From positions 64,798-128,797 of the forward strand of contig JBBHKE010000716.1 in assembly GCA_037447655.1 (NCBI GenBank): 64,000 nt of DNA. Reading direction: 5' to 3'. The notes under the pieces were generated by a model, which saw only the letters and a program-made list of their open reading frames with translations, was not told the DNA's origin and made no database searches. Below, in pieces: positions 31,418 to 41,451 of this stretch; positions within the stretch are counted from its first letter, which is position 1; each line of letters opens with the position of its first letter. This stretch comes from Zygnema cylindricum (taxonomy: Eukaryota > Streptophyta > Zygnematophyceae > Zygnematales > Zygnemataceae). A program made the position numbers and the translations under genes.

Positions 31418-32464
31418 TGTAGAAACTAATGGTTTTATTAGTATTTTCTAGGTCTGAAAAGAAATATAGAAGTCGAGGCAGTCTATCTCTAACTTCTCTC
31501 TCGAACTCTCAAACTTGTCGTAGTCACTGAGAAATTGGAGAGGAAGCTAGAGCCATGGCTACCTTGGCTATCCTGAGGTTTACGGGAATTTTATATTAGG
31601 GTTTATATATTTAATTAAAATGTATGTGCCGGCGGCAGGTTTGATCCTTGTACCTACCGGCCGGCAGGCAGGAAATAGCCGGTAGCCTTAGCCGTTTAGT
31701 CTAGCGGTAGTGTTACGTATCATATAGTTTGATATTTATTTAAATATGTATACGTGCGATAAACCATTTAACTGAAATGAATTACGGGATACATAGATCC
31801 AGTAATATATAATGTACGACTTACGGTACGGACAAAAATCAGTACCGCGCATTTGTTTCGTAAATGAAACAAATACCGCGCATGTATTTATTACGGCTAC
31901 GATTAAAGCCGAATTTAATCGGACGGCCGGGATTAGCGCCGAGATCGCGGAGGAAGATTTCGGCGGTTTGTGGCCATCGCCACATCGGATGACGCGTGGC
32001 GAAATTCCGTTGGATTGTGGAATCTCCGGAGATTATGGCACCGAATCCGGATTTGACATGTGTCGACATTTTGGCCATGTCGTACAATATCCGTACATAA
32101 AGTACACCGGCAGCTGTACTTTTGCGTACGGAACTCAATTCTGATTGGTTCCGTACATCAGTAGATAGAGTCTGTGAGAGAGATAGGACTTAGAAAAATT
32201 AGAAGATAGGACCCCCTCTCCCAGAGAGCTTCTGTACAAAAGGTCAACTTTGACCCTCCATAACTTACTGCTCAGGGGAGCAAATTCAGAGATTCTTTTT
32301 GCTATCGACTCAGGGGAGTCTTGTCTTCACAGGGGTGAAGTTGGTCAGAGTTTTTGTCTGCCAGGGTGGCAGTTATTTTGCTTAAACACAAAGGGGTCAG
32401 GATTATCCTAGAGGCTTCTTGGAAGCTGTCCACTCTGAGGACTTATGGAGGTCTCAGAGTTTCA
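31418..32464 (+). repeat. E3 3' LTR (family A)
   Basis: 1047 bp, TGTAGAAAC to AGTTTCA. The antisense tRNA-like module is at 31624-31700 and a 110-codon ORF at 31812-32144. A polypurine tract directly precedes it. Confidence 0.94.
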
Positions 32465-32645
32465 TGAAGGATCTCCTCCACCTCGTACTCGTCTGAGGTA
32501 CCCTGAAAGAGTGGTAATGGGGTATGCGGGCGTTGATTAGGAAAAATCGAATCGGGGTCGCGAAACGGCTTGAGTAGGGAAACATCAAAAAACATTGTGG
32601 ATATGCCATTCCTTCAGGAATATTTAATTTATAGGCCGCCTCTCC
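32465..32645 (-). pseudogene. Gypsy integrase C-terminus and chromodomain start
   Basis: The 181-bp spacer between E3 and E5 reads on the minus strand AAYKLNIPEGMAYPQCFLMF (the GPY/F-like tail of a gypsy integrase) and ends GTSDEYEVEEIL, the start of a chromodomain. Both edges are target duplications (TGAAG at the left, TCTCC at the right), so it is a sliver of the host gypsy element. Confidence 0.88.
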
Positions 32646-33693
32646 TGAAACTCTGAGACCTCCATAAGTCCTCAGAGTGGACAGCTTCCAAGAAGCCTCT
32701 AGGATAATCCTGACCCCGTTGTGTTTAAGCAAAAATAATTGCCACCCTGGCAGACAAAAACTCTGACCAACTTCACCCCTGTGAAGACAAGACTCCCTTG
32801 AGTCGATAGCAAAAAGAATCTCTGAATTTGCTCCCCTGAGCAGTAAGTTATGGAGGGTCAAAGTTGACCTTTTGTACAGAAGCTCTCTGGGAGAGGGGGT
32901 CCTATCTTCTAATTTTTCTAAGTCCTATCTCTCTCACAGACTCTATCTACTGATGTACGGAACCAATCAGAATTGAGTTCCGTACGTAAAAGTACAGCTG
33001 CCGGTGTACTTTATGTACGGACATTGTACGACATGGCCAAAATGTCGACACATGTCAAATCCAGATTCGGTGCCATAATCTCCGGAGATTCCACAATCCA
33101 ACGGAATTTCGCCACGCGTCATCCGATGTGGCGATGGCCACAAACTGCCGAAATCTTCCTTCGCGATCTCGACGCTAATCCCGGCCGTCCGATTAAATTC
33201 GGCTTTAATCGTAGCCGTAATAAATACATGCGCGGTATTTGTTTCATTTACGAAACAAATGCGCGGTACTGATTTGTGTCCGTACCGTAAGTCGTACATT
33301 ATATATTACTGGATCTATGTATCCCGTAATTCATTGCAGTTAAATGGATTTTCGCACGTATACATATTTAAATAACTATTAAACTATATACTACGTAACA
33401 CTACCGCTGGATTAAATGGCTAAGGCTACCGGCTATTTCCTGTCTGCCGGCCGGTAGGTACAAGGATCAAATCCTGCCGCCGGCACATAAATTTTACTTA
33501 AATAAATAAACCCTAATATAAATTTCCCGTAAACCTCAGATAGCCAAGGTAGCCATGGCTCTAGCTTCCTCTCCAATTTCTCAGTGACTGCGACAAGTTT
33601 GAGAGTTGGAGAGAGAAGTTAGAGATAGACTGCCTCGACTTCTATATTTCTTTTCAAACCTAGAAAATACTAATAAAACCAATAGTTTCTACA
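32646..33693 (-). repeat. E5 3' LTR (family A)
   Basis: 1048 bp, plus-strand reading TGAAACTCTGAGACC to GTTTCTACA. The tRNA-like module is on the plus strand at 33414-33488. The polypurine tract complement CTCCCCTTATT follows at 33694. Confidence 0.94.
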
Positions 33694-33706
33694 CTCCCCT
33701 TATTTT

Positions 33707-36519
33707 CTAGTCAATCTTTAATTTCAGACCACACTTCTCCCTGCAAAAAATTAGCTTAGGGGAAGGCACAGGTTTGGTCATCATATCTGCTACCATCTCA
33801 CTATCTGGTCTGTACTCTAAACTGATTATTTTGTTTTCTACTTTCTCTCTAACAAAGCTGAGTCTGATGTCCATGTGTTTGGCTTTAAAATGGTGTTTAG
33901 GATTGGCAGAAATAGCGATTGCTGCCTGATTATCACAAAATATTTTCTGCACACCACTCTTAAGGTGACCAAGCTCACCAAGCAAAGACTTGACCCACAT
34001 CAATTCTTTTACAGCAGAGCAAGAGGCCATATACTCAGCCTCCATGGTGGACTGAGCAATAACCTTTTGCTGTTTGCTACTCCAACAGCAAGCCCCATCA
34101 CCCACATATAATACATATCCAGAAGTACATCTCCTCATCGGAGCATCACCATAACTGGCATCACTCCAAGTAGTGATGTCCGTATTCTCCCCACCCAAAT
34201 GCAACCATAGATTTCTAGTTCCTACCAAGTATCTAAGGACTCTCTTAGCTGCCTCCTAATCCTTCTTAGTGGGAGCATTTAGACTTCTACTCAGCACTCC
34301 TACAGCTGCAGCTAAATCCGGCCGGGTACAATTCATAAAATAGATTAGACTTCCCACTACTTGCCTGTAAGGAATAGTCTGCATGAACTTCTATTCATCA
34401 GGAGATAATTCCTCGTCTAAGACTATGACTCCTTCTTCCTCACTCCCCTCACTTCCCTTCTTCAATTCCATTGGAGTTGTACAACTATTAGCTTTATCCA
34501 TTTGAAATTTTTCAAGCATGTTCCCTATTGCTTCCTTTTGAGTCAATCTTATAATTTTTCTTTTTCGGTCTCTCTCTACTTGAATTCCCAAAATATATTT
34601 TGCTTCCCCCATATCCTTCATTTCAAATCTCCCCTTAAGATCGGTTTTCAGTTTATTAATTTTTTCCATTGATTTACTTAAAACAAGCAAATCATCAACA
34701 TAAATTGCAATAAATATAAAACCTTCCTCATCTTCGAAAACATAGATTGAGTGATCTGAGATGATCCGAATATAGCCTAGACCGGTAAGAAACTCATCAA
34801 GCTTCTTATTCCATGTCGAGGCGCCTGTTTCAAACCATAAAGAGATTTAATCAGCCGGCATACCTTACTCTCCTCTCCTTCTTCCACAAACCCTTCGGGT
34901 TGTCGCATGAAGATCTCCTCTTCCAATTCTCCATGCAAAAAGGTTGTTTTGATGTCCATCTGGTGCACTTCCATGTCTTCCGCCGCTGCTAAACTGAGAA
35001 GTATGCGGACGGAGGGAAATCTGACCACCGGGGCAAAGGTTTCCTCGTAGTCAATTCCTTCCTTTTGTGTAAATCCCTTTGCCACTAATCTGGCCTTGTA
35101 GCGCTCGATTGTGTTATCTGGGTTCAGTTTTAGTTTGAAAACCCACTTACAACCGATTGGTTTTCGGTTAGGTGGACAATCCACCAGCTCCCAAGTATCG
35201 GCTGCCATAATTGAGGCCATCTCTTCATTAATGGCTGTCTTCCACCGATTTCTTTCTGGACAATTCATCGCCTCTCCATAAGTTTGAGGTTCATCTTGAT
35301 GAGATAGTTTAGTTACCTTGTTATTAACCTATTTTTCTTGCAGTCTTTTGCTACTTCTCCTCCCCCCTTCAAAATCTGAGGCCAGAATAGATGGTTTTCG
35401 TGGATTCTTTCGAACAAACTCGGCTTCTCCCCTATCCCTTGATTCCGAATCAATTTCCACCACGTCTTCAGCTTCGAGTAGAGTTGTCACTGGAGTTTCC
35501 ACAGCCGAGTCCTTTTCGGTCTGATTTGTTCCTGCAAGAATGTCATCGTCTCTAAAACCTGGATAGTTAGGAAGCTCAAAGTCATCAGAATTTTCTGACT
35601 CAAATCTGATTTTTACTGACTTTGTATATTTGAAGGGATCCACAGACTTTCCTTCATCCATAACTACTAGATGCTTTACTAAGATTATATCTTCTCTTTT
35701 TAGATCATAAACTCTATATCCTTTAACATCCTCATCATATCCTAATAAGTATCCCGGTTTTCCTTTAGGATCTAGCTTCCAATTGGACCGATCAGTATCT
35801 AGACTGAATACTTAACTGCCGAAAACCTTTAAATGAGATAAGTCTGGTTTCCGGCCTGTCCATCTCTCATAAGGTGTTTGATCTTTTATAGCTGAAGTAA
35901 GAACTCTATTTTTGAGGTAATTAGCACAGTTCATTGCTTCTGCCCAAAACCTTTTTCCTATCTTCTATCCGACAACATACTTCTAGCACTATCACTTAGT
36001 GTTCTATTTAACCTTTCAGCCACCCCATTCTGTTCCGGGTTTTCTGGAATTGTCTTTTGGTGTTGGACCCCATCTTCCCTCATAAAATCCTCAAACTGGT
36101 TAGAAGCATACTTTCCACCATTGTCACTCCGTATTCTCTTGATTGGAGTTTCATGGAGTTTTTCGCTCCATGCTTTATATTGTCTAAAACAATCCTGAGC
36201 TTCTGACTTGTTTTTCAAAAAATACACCCGGGAATACGGAGACCAATCATCAATCATAGTCATCATAAATCTCTTCCCCCCCGGTAAGGGCACTCTAGCT
36301 GGTCCCCAAATATCTGTGTGTACTAGATCTAGAATTTTTTTCTCCCTTATAGGTGGCTGTTTTAGGAAAGGGTAATTTGTGTGCTTTACCTTGAGCACAT
36401 CCACTACAATCACTTATATCATCACTCTCACTGAACTGAATCCCTTCCACCACACCCATCTTTTTCATCTCTCTTAACTTATCTAGATTCACATGCCCAA
36501 GCCTCTTATGCCACATCAT
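33707..36519 (-). pseudogene. E5 protease/integrase-RT-RNase H, fragmented
   Basis: The minus-strand pieces cover the same Pol as E3: HHCC (36519-36295), integrase (36413-35958; RSDNGGKY, NGVAERLNRT), linker (35661-35329), RT fingers (35268-34777), palm to connection (34690-34391) and RNase H (34228-33707). Breaks include a one-base deletion near 35967, TAA near 35814, TAG near 35330, a one-base deletion near 34820 (CAGTGG to CATGG) and TAG near 34258. The sequence between breaks is almost identical to E3, so inactivation here is recent. Confidence 0.92.
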
Positions 36520-36912
36520 AATTTCATGAACACCACTTTAATAAAGTTTCTTCGTTTCATTACTTAAGATCAGCCTAAACATCCCATGGCTACCTTTCTC
36601 AGCAATGAAATAGACATCCTCCTCAAAACTAGCAGTAAAGACTCCTTCCCTACTGGTAGTGAAAAAACCCTTATCATCTAATATAGATGTAGAAATAAGG
36701 TTTTTGTTCAGCTACGGAATAAACAATACATCGGAGAATGTTAATATGGATGTCTTTCCTTCTACTAACACTTTCACATCTACCAATCCTACAAGAGTAG
36801 TGGTGACTATCCTCCCATCCCCGTACTCTATCTCTACGGTGGGAATCTTTCTTATCTTATTGAACAGGTGCCTATCCTTACACATGTGCATGGAGGCACC
36901 TGAATCTATAAT

Positions 36913-37980
36913 CTAGCCTGCTTCACCTTTCAATCCACCGTAAACACATTTCTGCCTTCGTGGAATTTTAACCTCATTTTTCGCCTCCAACTCCTCATCC
37001 AAAAGGAGCTCATCGTCCTCGTCCTCGGATTCTGCCTCAAGTACCTGTGTGACAAGGGCCTTTTTCTTTCTTCTCGGGGTACCACCGGTCTGCCCCTCCT
37101 TTAACCGAAGCTTGGTTAGATTAGTGCACTCTGCCATATAGTGCCCCGGTTTGTTACAAAAATGACATAAACCTTTGGGAGCCCTTGGTTCGAACTCGTC
37201 AACCTCATTATTCTGCTCCCTCCCCCTATAGATTCCGACCGGTTTCCGTGAATCCTTGTTCCTCCAATCGGTCGCTGTTGCCAAGGCTTGGCCACTCTTT
37301 CCTCCCCTTCGGATCTCAATCGTATTCTCTCGAACGAGAATCATCCCTACCACTGAGTTCCATATCCACCTTGAGTCCGGCAAGTCCTGCACACGGTTGA
37401 CTATGTTCTCGAACTCATCAGGTAACTTCATCAGTAAACAGTTAACCTTTTCTTTTTCACTAAAAACTTTTCCCGCACTCTCTAGCTCCATGAAGAGTGT
37501 AGCAAACTCATTGCAAAAATCCAACATATTTCCCCCTTTGTATACATACTCGTTAACTTTCTGATCAGCCAACTGTTGTTGCTGAATCGTACCACTTCGG
37601 TACATCTCTATGAGAGCCATCCAAAGATCGGATGCCCTTTCTACCTGCAAATGAGGACATGCAAGTCCTTGAGTGAGATGGCGTAGGATGAAGTGCTTTG
37701 CCGCCATATTGTTGAAGTCCCAGGTTTCAGTATCATTCTCCTCGTTCCTCAGAATAGGTGACATAAATGCTGAACCAGTTGCTATTGGTGTGGTCGCCTC
37801 CTTCTCCTTTCCTTTGTACACCACCTCTCCTTCTTTTGTTTCCTCCGTTGAAGGTGAATCCTCTTTTCTAGTGAATCTGCTTCCTCCAAACCCTGGAGGA
37901 ATTCCAAGACTTGATGGACGCCCCAACCGTCCACTCACTGTTCCCCAAAACTTTTTTTCGCATAGAGCTCCTATCATCAT
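36913..37980 (-). CDS. E5 Gag ORF, ends at a nonsense codon shared with E3
   Basis: 355 codons from MMIGALCEKKFWGTVSGR through a zinc knuckle CHFCNKPGHYMAEC (about residue 275) to PRRQKCVYGGLKGEAG and TAG. The E4 homologue continues GWIIDSGAS, so the stop removes protease and everything after. The frame is also open upstream to the primer-binding site, but the usual ATG there is ATA here. This copy could still make a near full-length Gag from the internal ATG, a plausible donor or consumer of particles; that is inference. Confidence 0.88.
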   Translation of the reverse strand: MMIGALCEKKFWGTVSGRLGRPSSLGIPPGFGGSRFTRKEDSPSTEETKEGEVVYKGKEKEATTPIATGSAFMSPILRNEENDTETWDFNNMAAKHFILRHLTQGLACPHLQVERASDLWMALIEMYRSGTIQQQQLADQKVNEYVYKGGNMLDFCNEFATLFMELESAGKVFSEKEKVNCLLMKLPDEFENIVNRVQDLPDSRWIWNSVVGMILVRENTIEIRRGGKSGQALATATDWRNKDSRKPVGIYRGREQNNEVDEFEPRAPKGLCHFCNKPGHYMAECTNLTKLRLKEGQTGGTPRRKKKALVTQVLEAESEDEDDELLLDEELEAKNEVKIPRRQKCVYGGLKGEAG

Positions 37981-38028
37981 ACTTTCCCAGTATATGAGCT
38001 AGTTCCATTAAAGATTGGTACCCTAGAA

Positions 38029-38043
38029 GGTGGGCCTATAACC
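38029..38043 (-). promoter_or_regulatory. E5 primer-binding site, half-tRNA type, one mismatch
   Basis: On the minus strand GGTTATAGGCCCACC, one change from the tRNA-complementary GGTTATGGGCCCACC. The same change turns the embedded Gag ATG into ATA. Confidence 0.8.
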
Positions 38044-39092
38044 TCAAACTCTGAGACCTCCATAAGTCCTCAGAGTGGACAGCTTCCAAGAAGCCTCTAG
38101 GATAATCCTGACCCCTTTGTGTTTAAGCAAAAATAACTGCCACCCTGGCAGACAAAAACTCTGACCAACTTCACCCCTGTGAAGAGAAGACTCCCCTGAG
38201 TCGATAGCAAAAAGAATCTCTGAATTTGCTCCCCTGAGCAGTAAGTTATGGAGGGTCAAAGATGACCTTTTGTACAGAAGCTCTCTGGGAGAGGGGGTCC
38301 TATCTTCTAATTTTTCTAAGTCCTATCTCTCTCACAGACTCTATCTACTGATGTACGGAACCAATCAGAATTGAGTTCCGTACGTAAAAGTACAGCTGCC
38401 GGTGTACTTTATGTACGGACATTGTACGACATGGCCAAAATGTCGACACATGTCAAATCCAGATTCGGTGCCATAATCTCCGGAGATTCCACAATCCAAC
38501 GGAATTTCGCCACGCGTCATCCGATGTGGTGATGGCCACAAACCGCCGAAATCTTCCTTCGCGATCTCGGCGCTAATCCCGACCGTCCGATTAAATTCGG
38601 CTTTAATCGTAGCCGTAATAAATACATGCGCGGTATTTGTTTCATTTACGAAACAAATGCGCGGTACTGATTTGTGTCCGTACCGTAAGTCGTACATTAT
38701 ATATTACTGGATCTATGTATCCCGTAATTCATTGCAGTTAAATGGATTTTCGCACGTATACATATTTAAATAACTATTAAACTATATACTACGTAACACT
38801 ACCGCTGGATTAAACGGCTAAGGCTACCGGCTATTTTCTGTCTGCCGGCCGGTAGGTACAAGGATCAAATCCTGCCGCCGGCACATAAATTTTACTTAAA
38901 TAAATAAACCCTAATATAAATTTCCCGTAAACCTCAGGATAGCCAAGGTAGCCATGGCTCTAGCTTCCTCTCCAATTTCTCAGTGACTGCGACAAGTTTG
39001 AGAGTTGGAGAGAGAAGTTAGAGATAGACTGCCTCGACTTCTATATTTCTTTTCAGACCTAGAAAATACTAATAAAACCATTAGTTTCTACA
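38044..39092 (-). repeat. E5 5' LTR (family A)
   Basis: 1049 bp. Its inner boundary base is TC instead of TG on the plus strand. The tRNA-like module is at 38813-38886 and the GTAC cluster at 38353-38430. Confidence 0.94.
38353..38430. promoter_or_regulatory. Palindromic GTAC cluster in a family-A LTR
   Basis: Six GTAC words in 78 bp, arranged as inverted pairs: GTACGGAAC (38353) with GTTCCGTAC (38375), AAAGTACA (38387) with TGTACTTT (38403), then TGTACGG and TTGTACGAC. GTAC is the core bound by plant SBP-box (SPL) factors and is the copper-response element core; binding here is inference. Equivalent clusters are in all A, B and C LTRs. Confidence 0.55.
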
Positions 39093-41014
39093 TCTCCCAC
39101 CTTTGAAAGGACAGTGAATAGACGCGAAATTCTCGGTGCCAGTTTCTTGGAGAGGGCACTTGGTAATGACATGTTTTCCATATTAAGGCGAACCTTATTA
39201 CCCACACTAAAGACGATGTCCTTCCCGTGAACGTCGGTCTGTGACTTTTGACGGTCCTTTCCAAGCTAGAAGGCCTTCGCCGCGTTTTCCAAATTCCTTT
39301 GCAGCGTTTTTGCAAAGTCCAGAGCTGCGGGCGTAGGGCAATTTGTGACCAATAAATGTTGTGGAAGGATGGGTTGTTGCCCATTGTGAGAAAATGGCGT
39401 AATATTAGCGGACGAGTGAACCGCAGTGTTATAAGCCACCTTAATCGCCGTCAAATGGTTCACCCAATCCGTTTAGTGCAGCGATACATAAGGCCGTAAA
39501 GCCTATTCCAAAGTCATGTTTACCCTTTCGGTCTGACCATCGGTCTGAGGGTGATATGCCGTAGACATGGCCAAATGTGTTCCACACAACTCGAACAGAC
39601 TTCTCTAAAAGTGGCTAACAAACTTTATATCACGGTTGTTGACGATCTTCTTGGGAAGGCCGTGATGGCGGAATATCTCGCGAAAGAATAAGTATGCCAC
39701 AACCCTAGCTGTAGCTGTGGTTGTCATGGGTAGGAAATGGGATATTTTCGACAGATAATCCATGATGACAAAGATGGAGTCATAGCCTTCCCGAGTCAAC
39801 GTAAGAGCAACGATGAAGTCCATCGAAATTGCTTCCCAAAGAACACATGGTATCGGGATAGGTTGCAACAGACCTTGATGACCCGATTCCGATTTTATTT
39901 TTGTTACAGGAGTCGCATGTTTTGACATATTCAGCGATGTCCCGAGTCATGTTCGGCCAATAATATACCTCAACAACGCATGCGATTGTTTAATCCCGTC
40001 CGAAATGTCCACTGAGCGGCTCGTCATGACTTAATTTTAGGATTGTATAACGTAACTCTTGATTTGTCGGAACATATAGTCTCGTTGTCTGACTCGGTCT
40101 GTAATGCCACATACCGTTGGCTGTTCTAACCAAAACCTTCCGTTTAACCAGTTCCTTGATAGCATTGTCTTCGTTGTATGCAATCTTAATCCTATACAAC
40201 CACTGATCATCCACTAATAGCGTACTTATCACTCCGCTGATTTTCAGATCATGTGCTTTGTCCGACGCTGCGGTGTCCTTGCTTACAGAACTTTCGCTTC
40301 GATCGTGCGATGATTGCGAACCTTGTTTTGTCACTGGCGCACATACTCCTGGTCTTCTCGACAACGCATTTGTTGGGTTTGTCTTGCCTGGTTTATACTT
40401 AAGAGTTAACTCCGATCCGTAAGTCTGAAGAAATGTCACCTATCGCACCTGTTTCTTTGACAACTTTGGTTGTGTCTGAAGATACTGTAAGGCGTGGTGA
40501 CTGGTGTTGATGGTGATCTGCTTCCTTTGAACGTAGCATTTCCAAACCTCAAACGCGTTAATAATTGTTATTGTCTCCTTTTCATGCGTACCCAGTTAAG
40601 TTCCGTTGCCTTTAGTTTCCGATTGTCGTAGGCAATGGGTTGAAGGCCCTTGCCTTGATCCTACATAAGGATCACTCCAATATCCGTATCGCTGGCGCCG
40701 GGAATTATCGTTCAAGGTAACTCCGGGTCGAGAACAACTAACACAGGGGCGGTAACCAACCGCTCCTTTAGCGTGTGAAAGGCTGCTCCTTGCGCTTTTT
40801 TCCACTCATAGGGCAAGTCATTCTTAAGTGGGTCTGTGAGTGGTGCAACAATTTTTGCGAAACCTTCTACGAAACAGCGATAGTAGGAGCATAATCTAAG
40901 ACAGCTCCGTAACTCTGTAACGTTAGTCGGCTTCGACCACTCCCTCACTGCCCTAGTTTTGTTCGGATCCACTGCGATCCCATCTCGGCGCACCACATGA
41001 CCCAAAAACGACAT
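39093..41014 (-). pseudogene. Gypsy RT thumb, RNase H and integrase remnants
   Basis: Minus-strand pieces in order. The RT end is at 41014-40712 (MSFLGHVVRRDGIAVDPNKT, TELRSCLRLCSYYRCFV). A decayed RNase H is at 40710-40440. The RNase H/integrase linker with LKYKPGKTNPTNALSRRP is at 40439-39990. Integrase (WEAISMDFIVAL, DYLSKISHFLPM, FRHHGLPKKIVNNRDIKF) is at 39928-39605, then AYNTAVHSSANITPF at 39463-39266 and the KKLAPR end near 39130. RT before integrase identifies Ty3/gypsy. Stops and frameshifts are numerous. Confidence 0.9.
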
Positions 41015-41446
41015 TTTTCCCCTAATGGAACCTCACCCTAAGAGGGTGTCCCCATGTAATCGGTATTTTGACAAAGTATTTTGGATTGTAGATAAGATTA
41101 TCCGTACTACTTTGACAATTGTCGCAATGTGCGAAAATAAATTCGGAACTTTGACATCTGGCAATTGTAGATGTACGTACAACTTTGTGATGGTTGATGA
41201 CGACAAAAAAATCGGTGACGCCGACAAAAACAACGACAGAGGTAGACGTCCAGATTTTTTTACTTTTGTGATGTGGTAGATGTTTAGGGTTTTGTGACAT
41301 TGTGATGCCATGCTCACTTGTGATAATGTCGACATCACAAATTCAAGAAATTTCGGCCATGGCTAAGCGATTTCGTTTTTTCGAATTTTCTCACTCGACT
41401 TGCCATAAAAACATATATAAAGGTAGTCAAAAGATTTATTTTATAA
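41015..41446. other. Repeat-derived flank: MITE terminus plus shared sequence
   Basis: The start (41015-41034), read on the minus strand, is AGGGTGAGGTTCCATTAG, a variant of the MITE terminus also found at 1.66 kb. 41160-41300 shares words with 48190-48285 (ACGGCGACAG-like text, GTAGATGTTTAGGGTTTTGTGA), so both are copies of an unidentified repeat. No gene was recognised. Confidence 0.5.
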
Positions 41447-41451
41447 ATATC

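Larger units (their letters stand above)
26016..32464 (+). mobile_element. E3: family-A Ty1/copia element, plus strand
   Basis: LTRs 26016-27065 and 31418-32464, target duplication TGAAG (26011-26015 and 32465-32469), a half-tRNA primer-binding site, and polypurine tract AATAAGGGGAG before the 3' LTR. Gag-protease is broken by at least six in-frame stops, then one frameshift. The integrase-RT-RNase H frame downstream is intact for 902 codons. It inserted into the gypsy chromodomain. It shares several lesions with its inverted neighbour E5. Confidence 0.95.
32646..39092 (-). mobile_element. E5: family-A Ty1/copia element, minus strand
   Basis: LTRs 32646-33693 and 38044-39092, target duplication TCTCC (32641-32645 and 39093-39097). 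Gag is open (36913-37980), but protease, integrase and RT-RNase H are fragmented. Three nonsense codons and one frameshift are identical to E3, while others are private. It lies in the integrase C-terminal region of the same gypsy element as E3, in the opposite orientation. Confidence 0.95.
25244..41014 (-). mobile_element. Chromodomain Ty3/gypsy element split by E3 and E5
   Basis: Remnants of one minus-strand gypsy pol lie in three blocks: RT thumb to integrase (41014-39093), integrase C-terminus to chromodomain start (32645-32465), and the rest of the chromodomain plus 3' LTR (26015-25244). E5 interrupts it between blocks one and two, with target duplication TCTCC. E3 interrupts it between blocks two and three, with TGAAG. 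Stops and frameshifts in all blocks show it is old. The RT N-terminal part and the 5' LTR are lost at 41015, where a MITE-type terminus begins. Confidence 0.85.
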
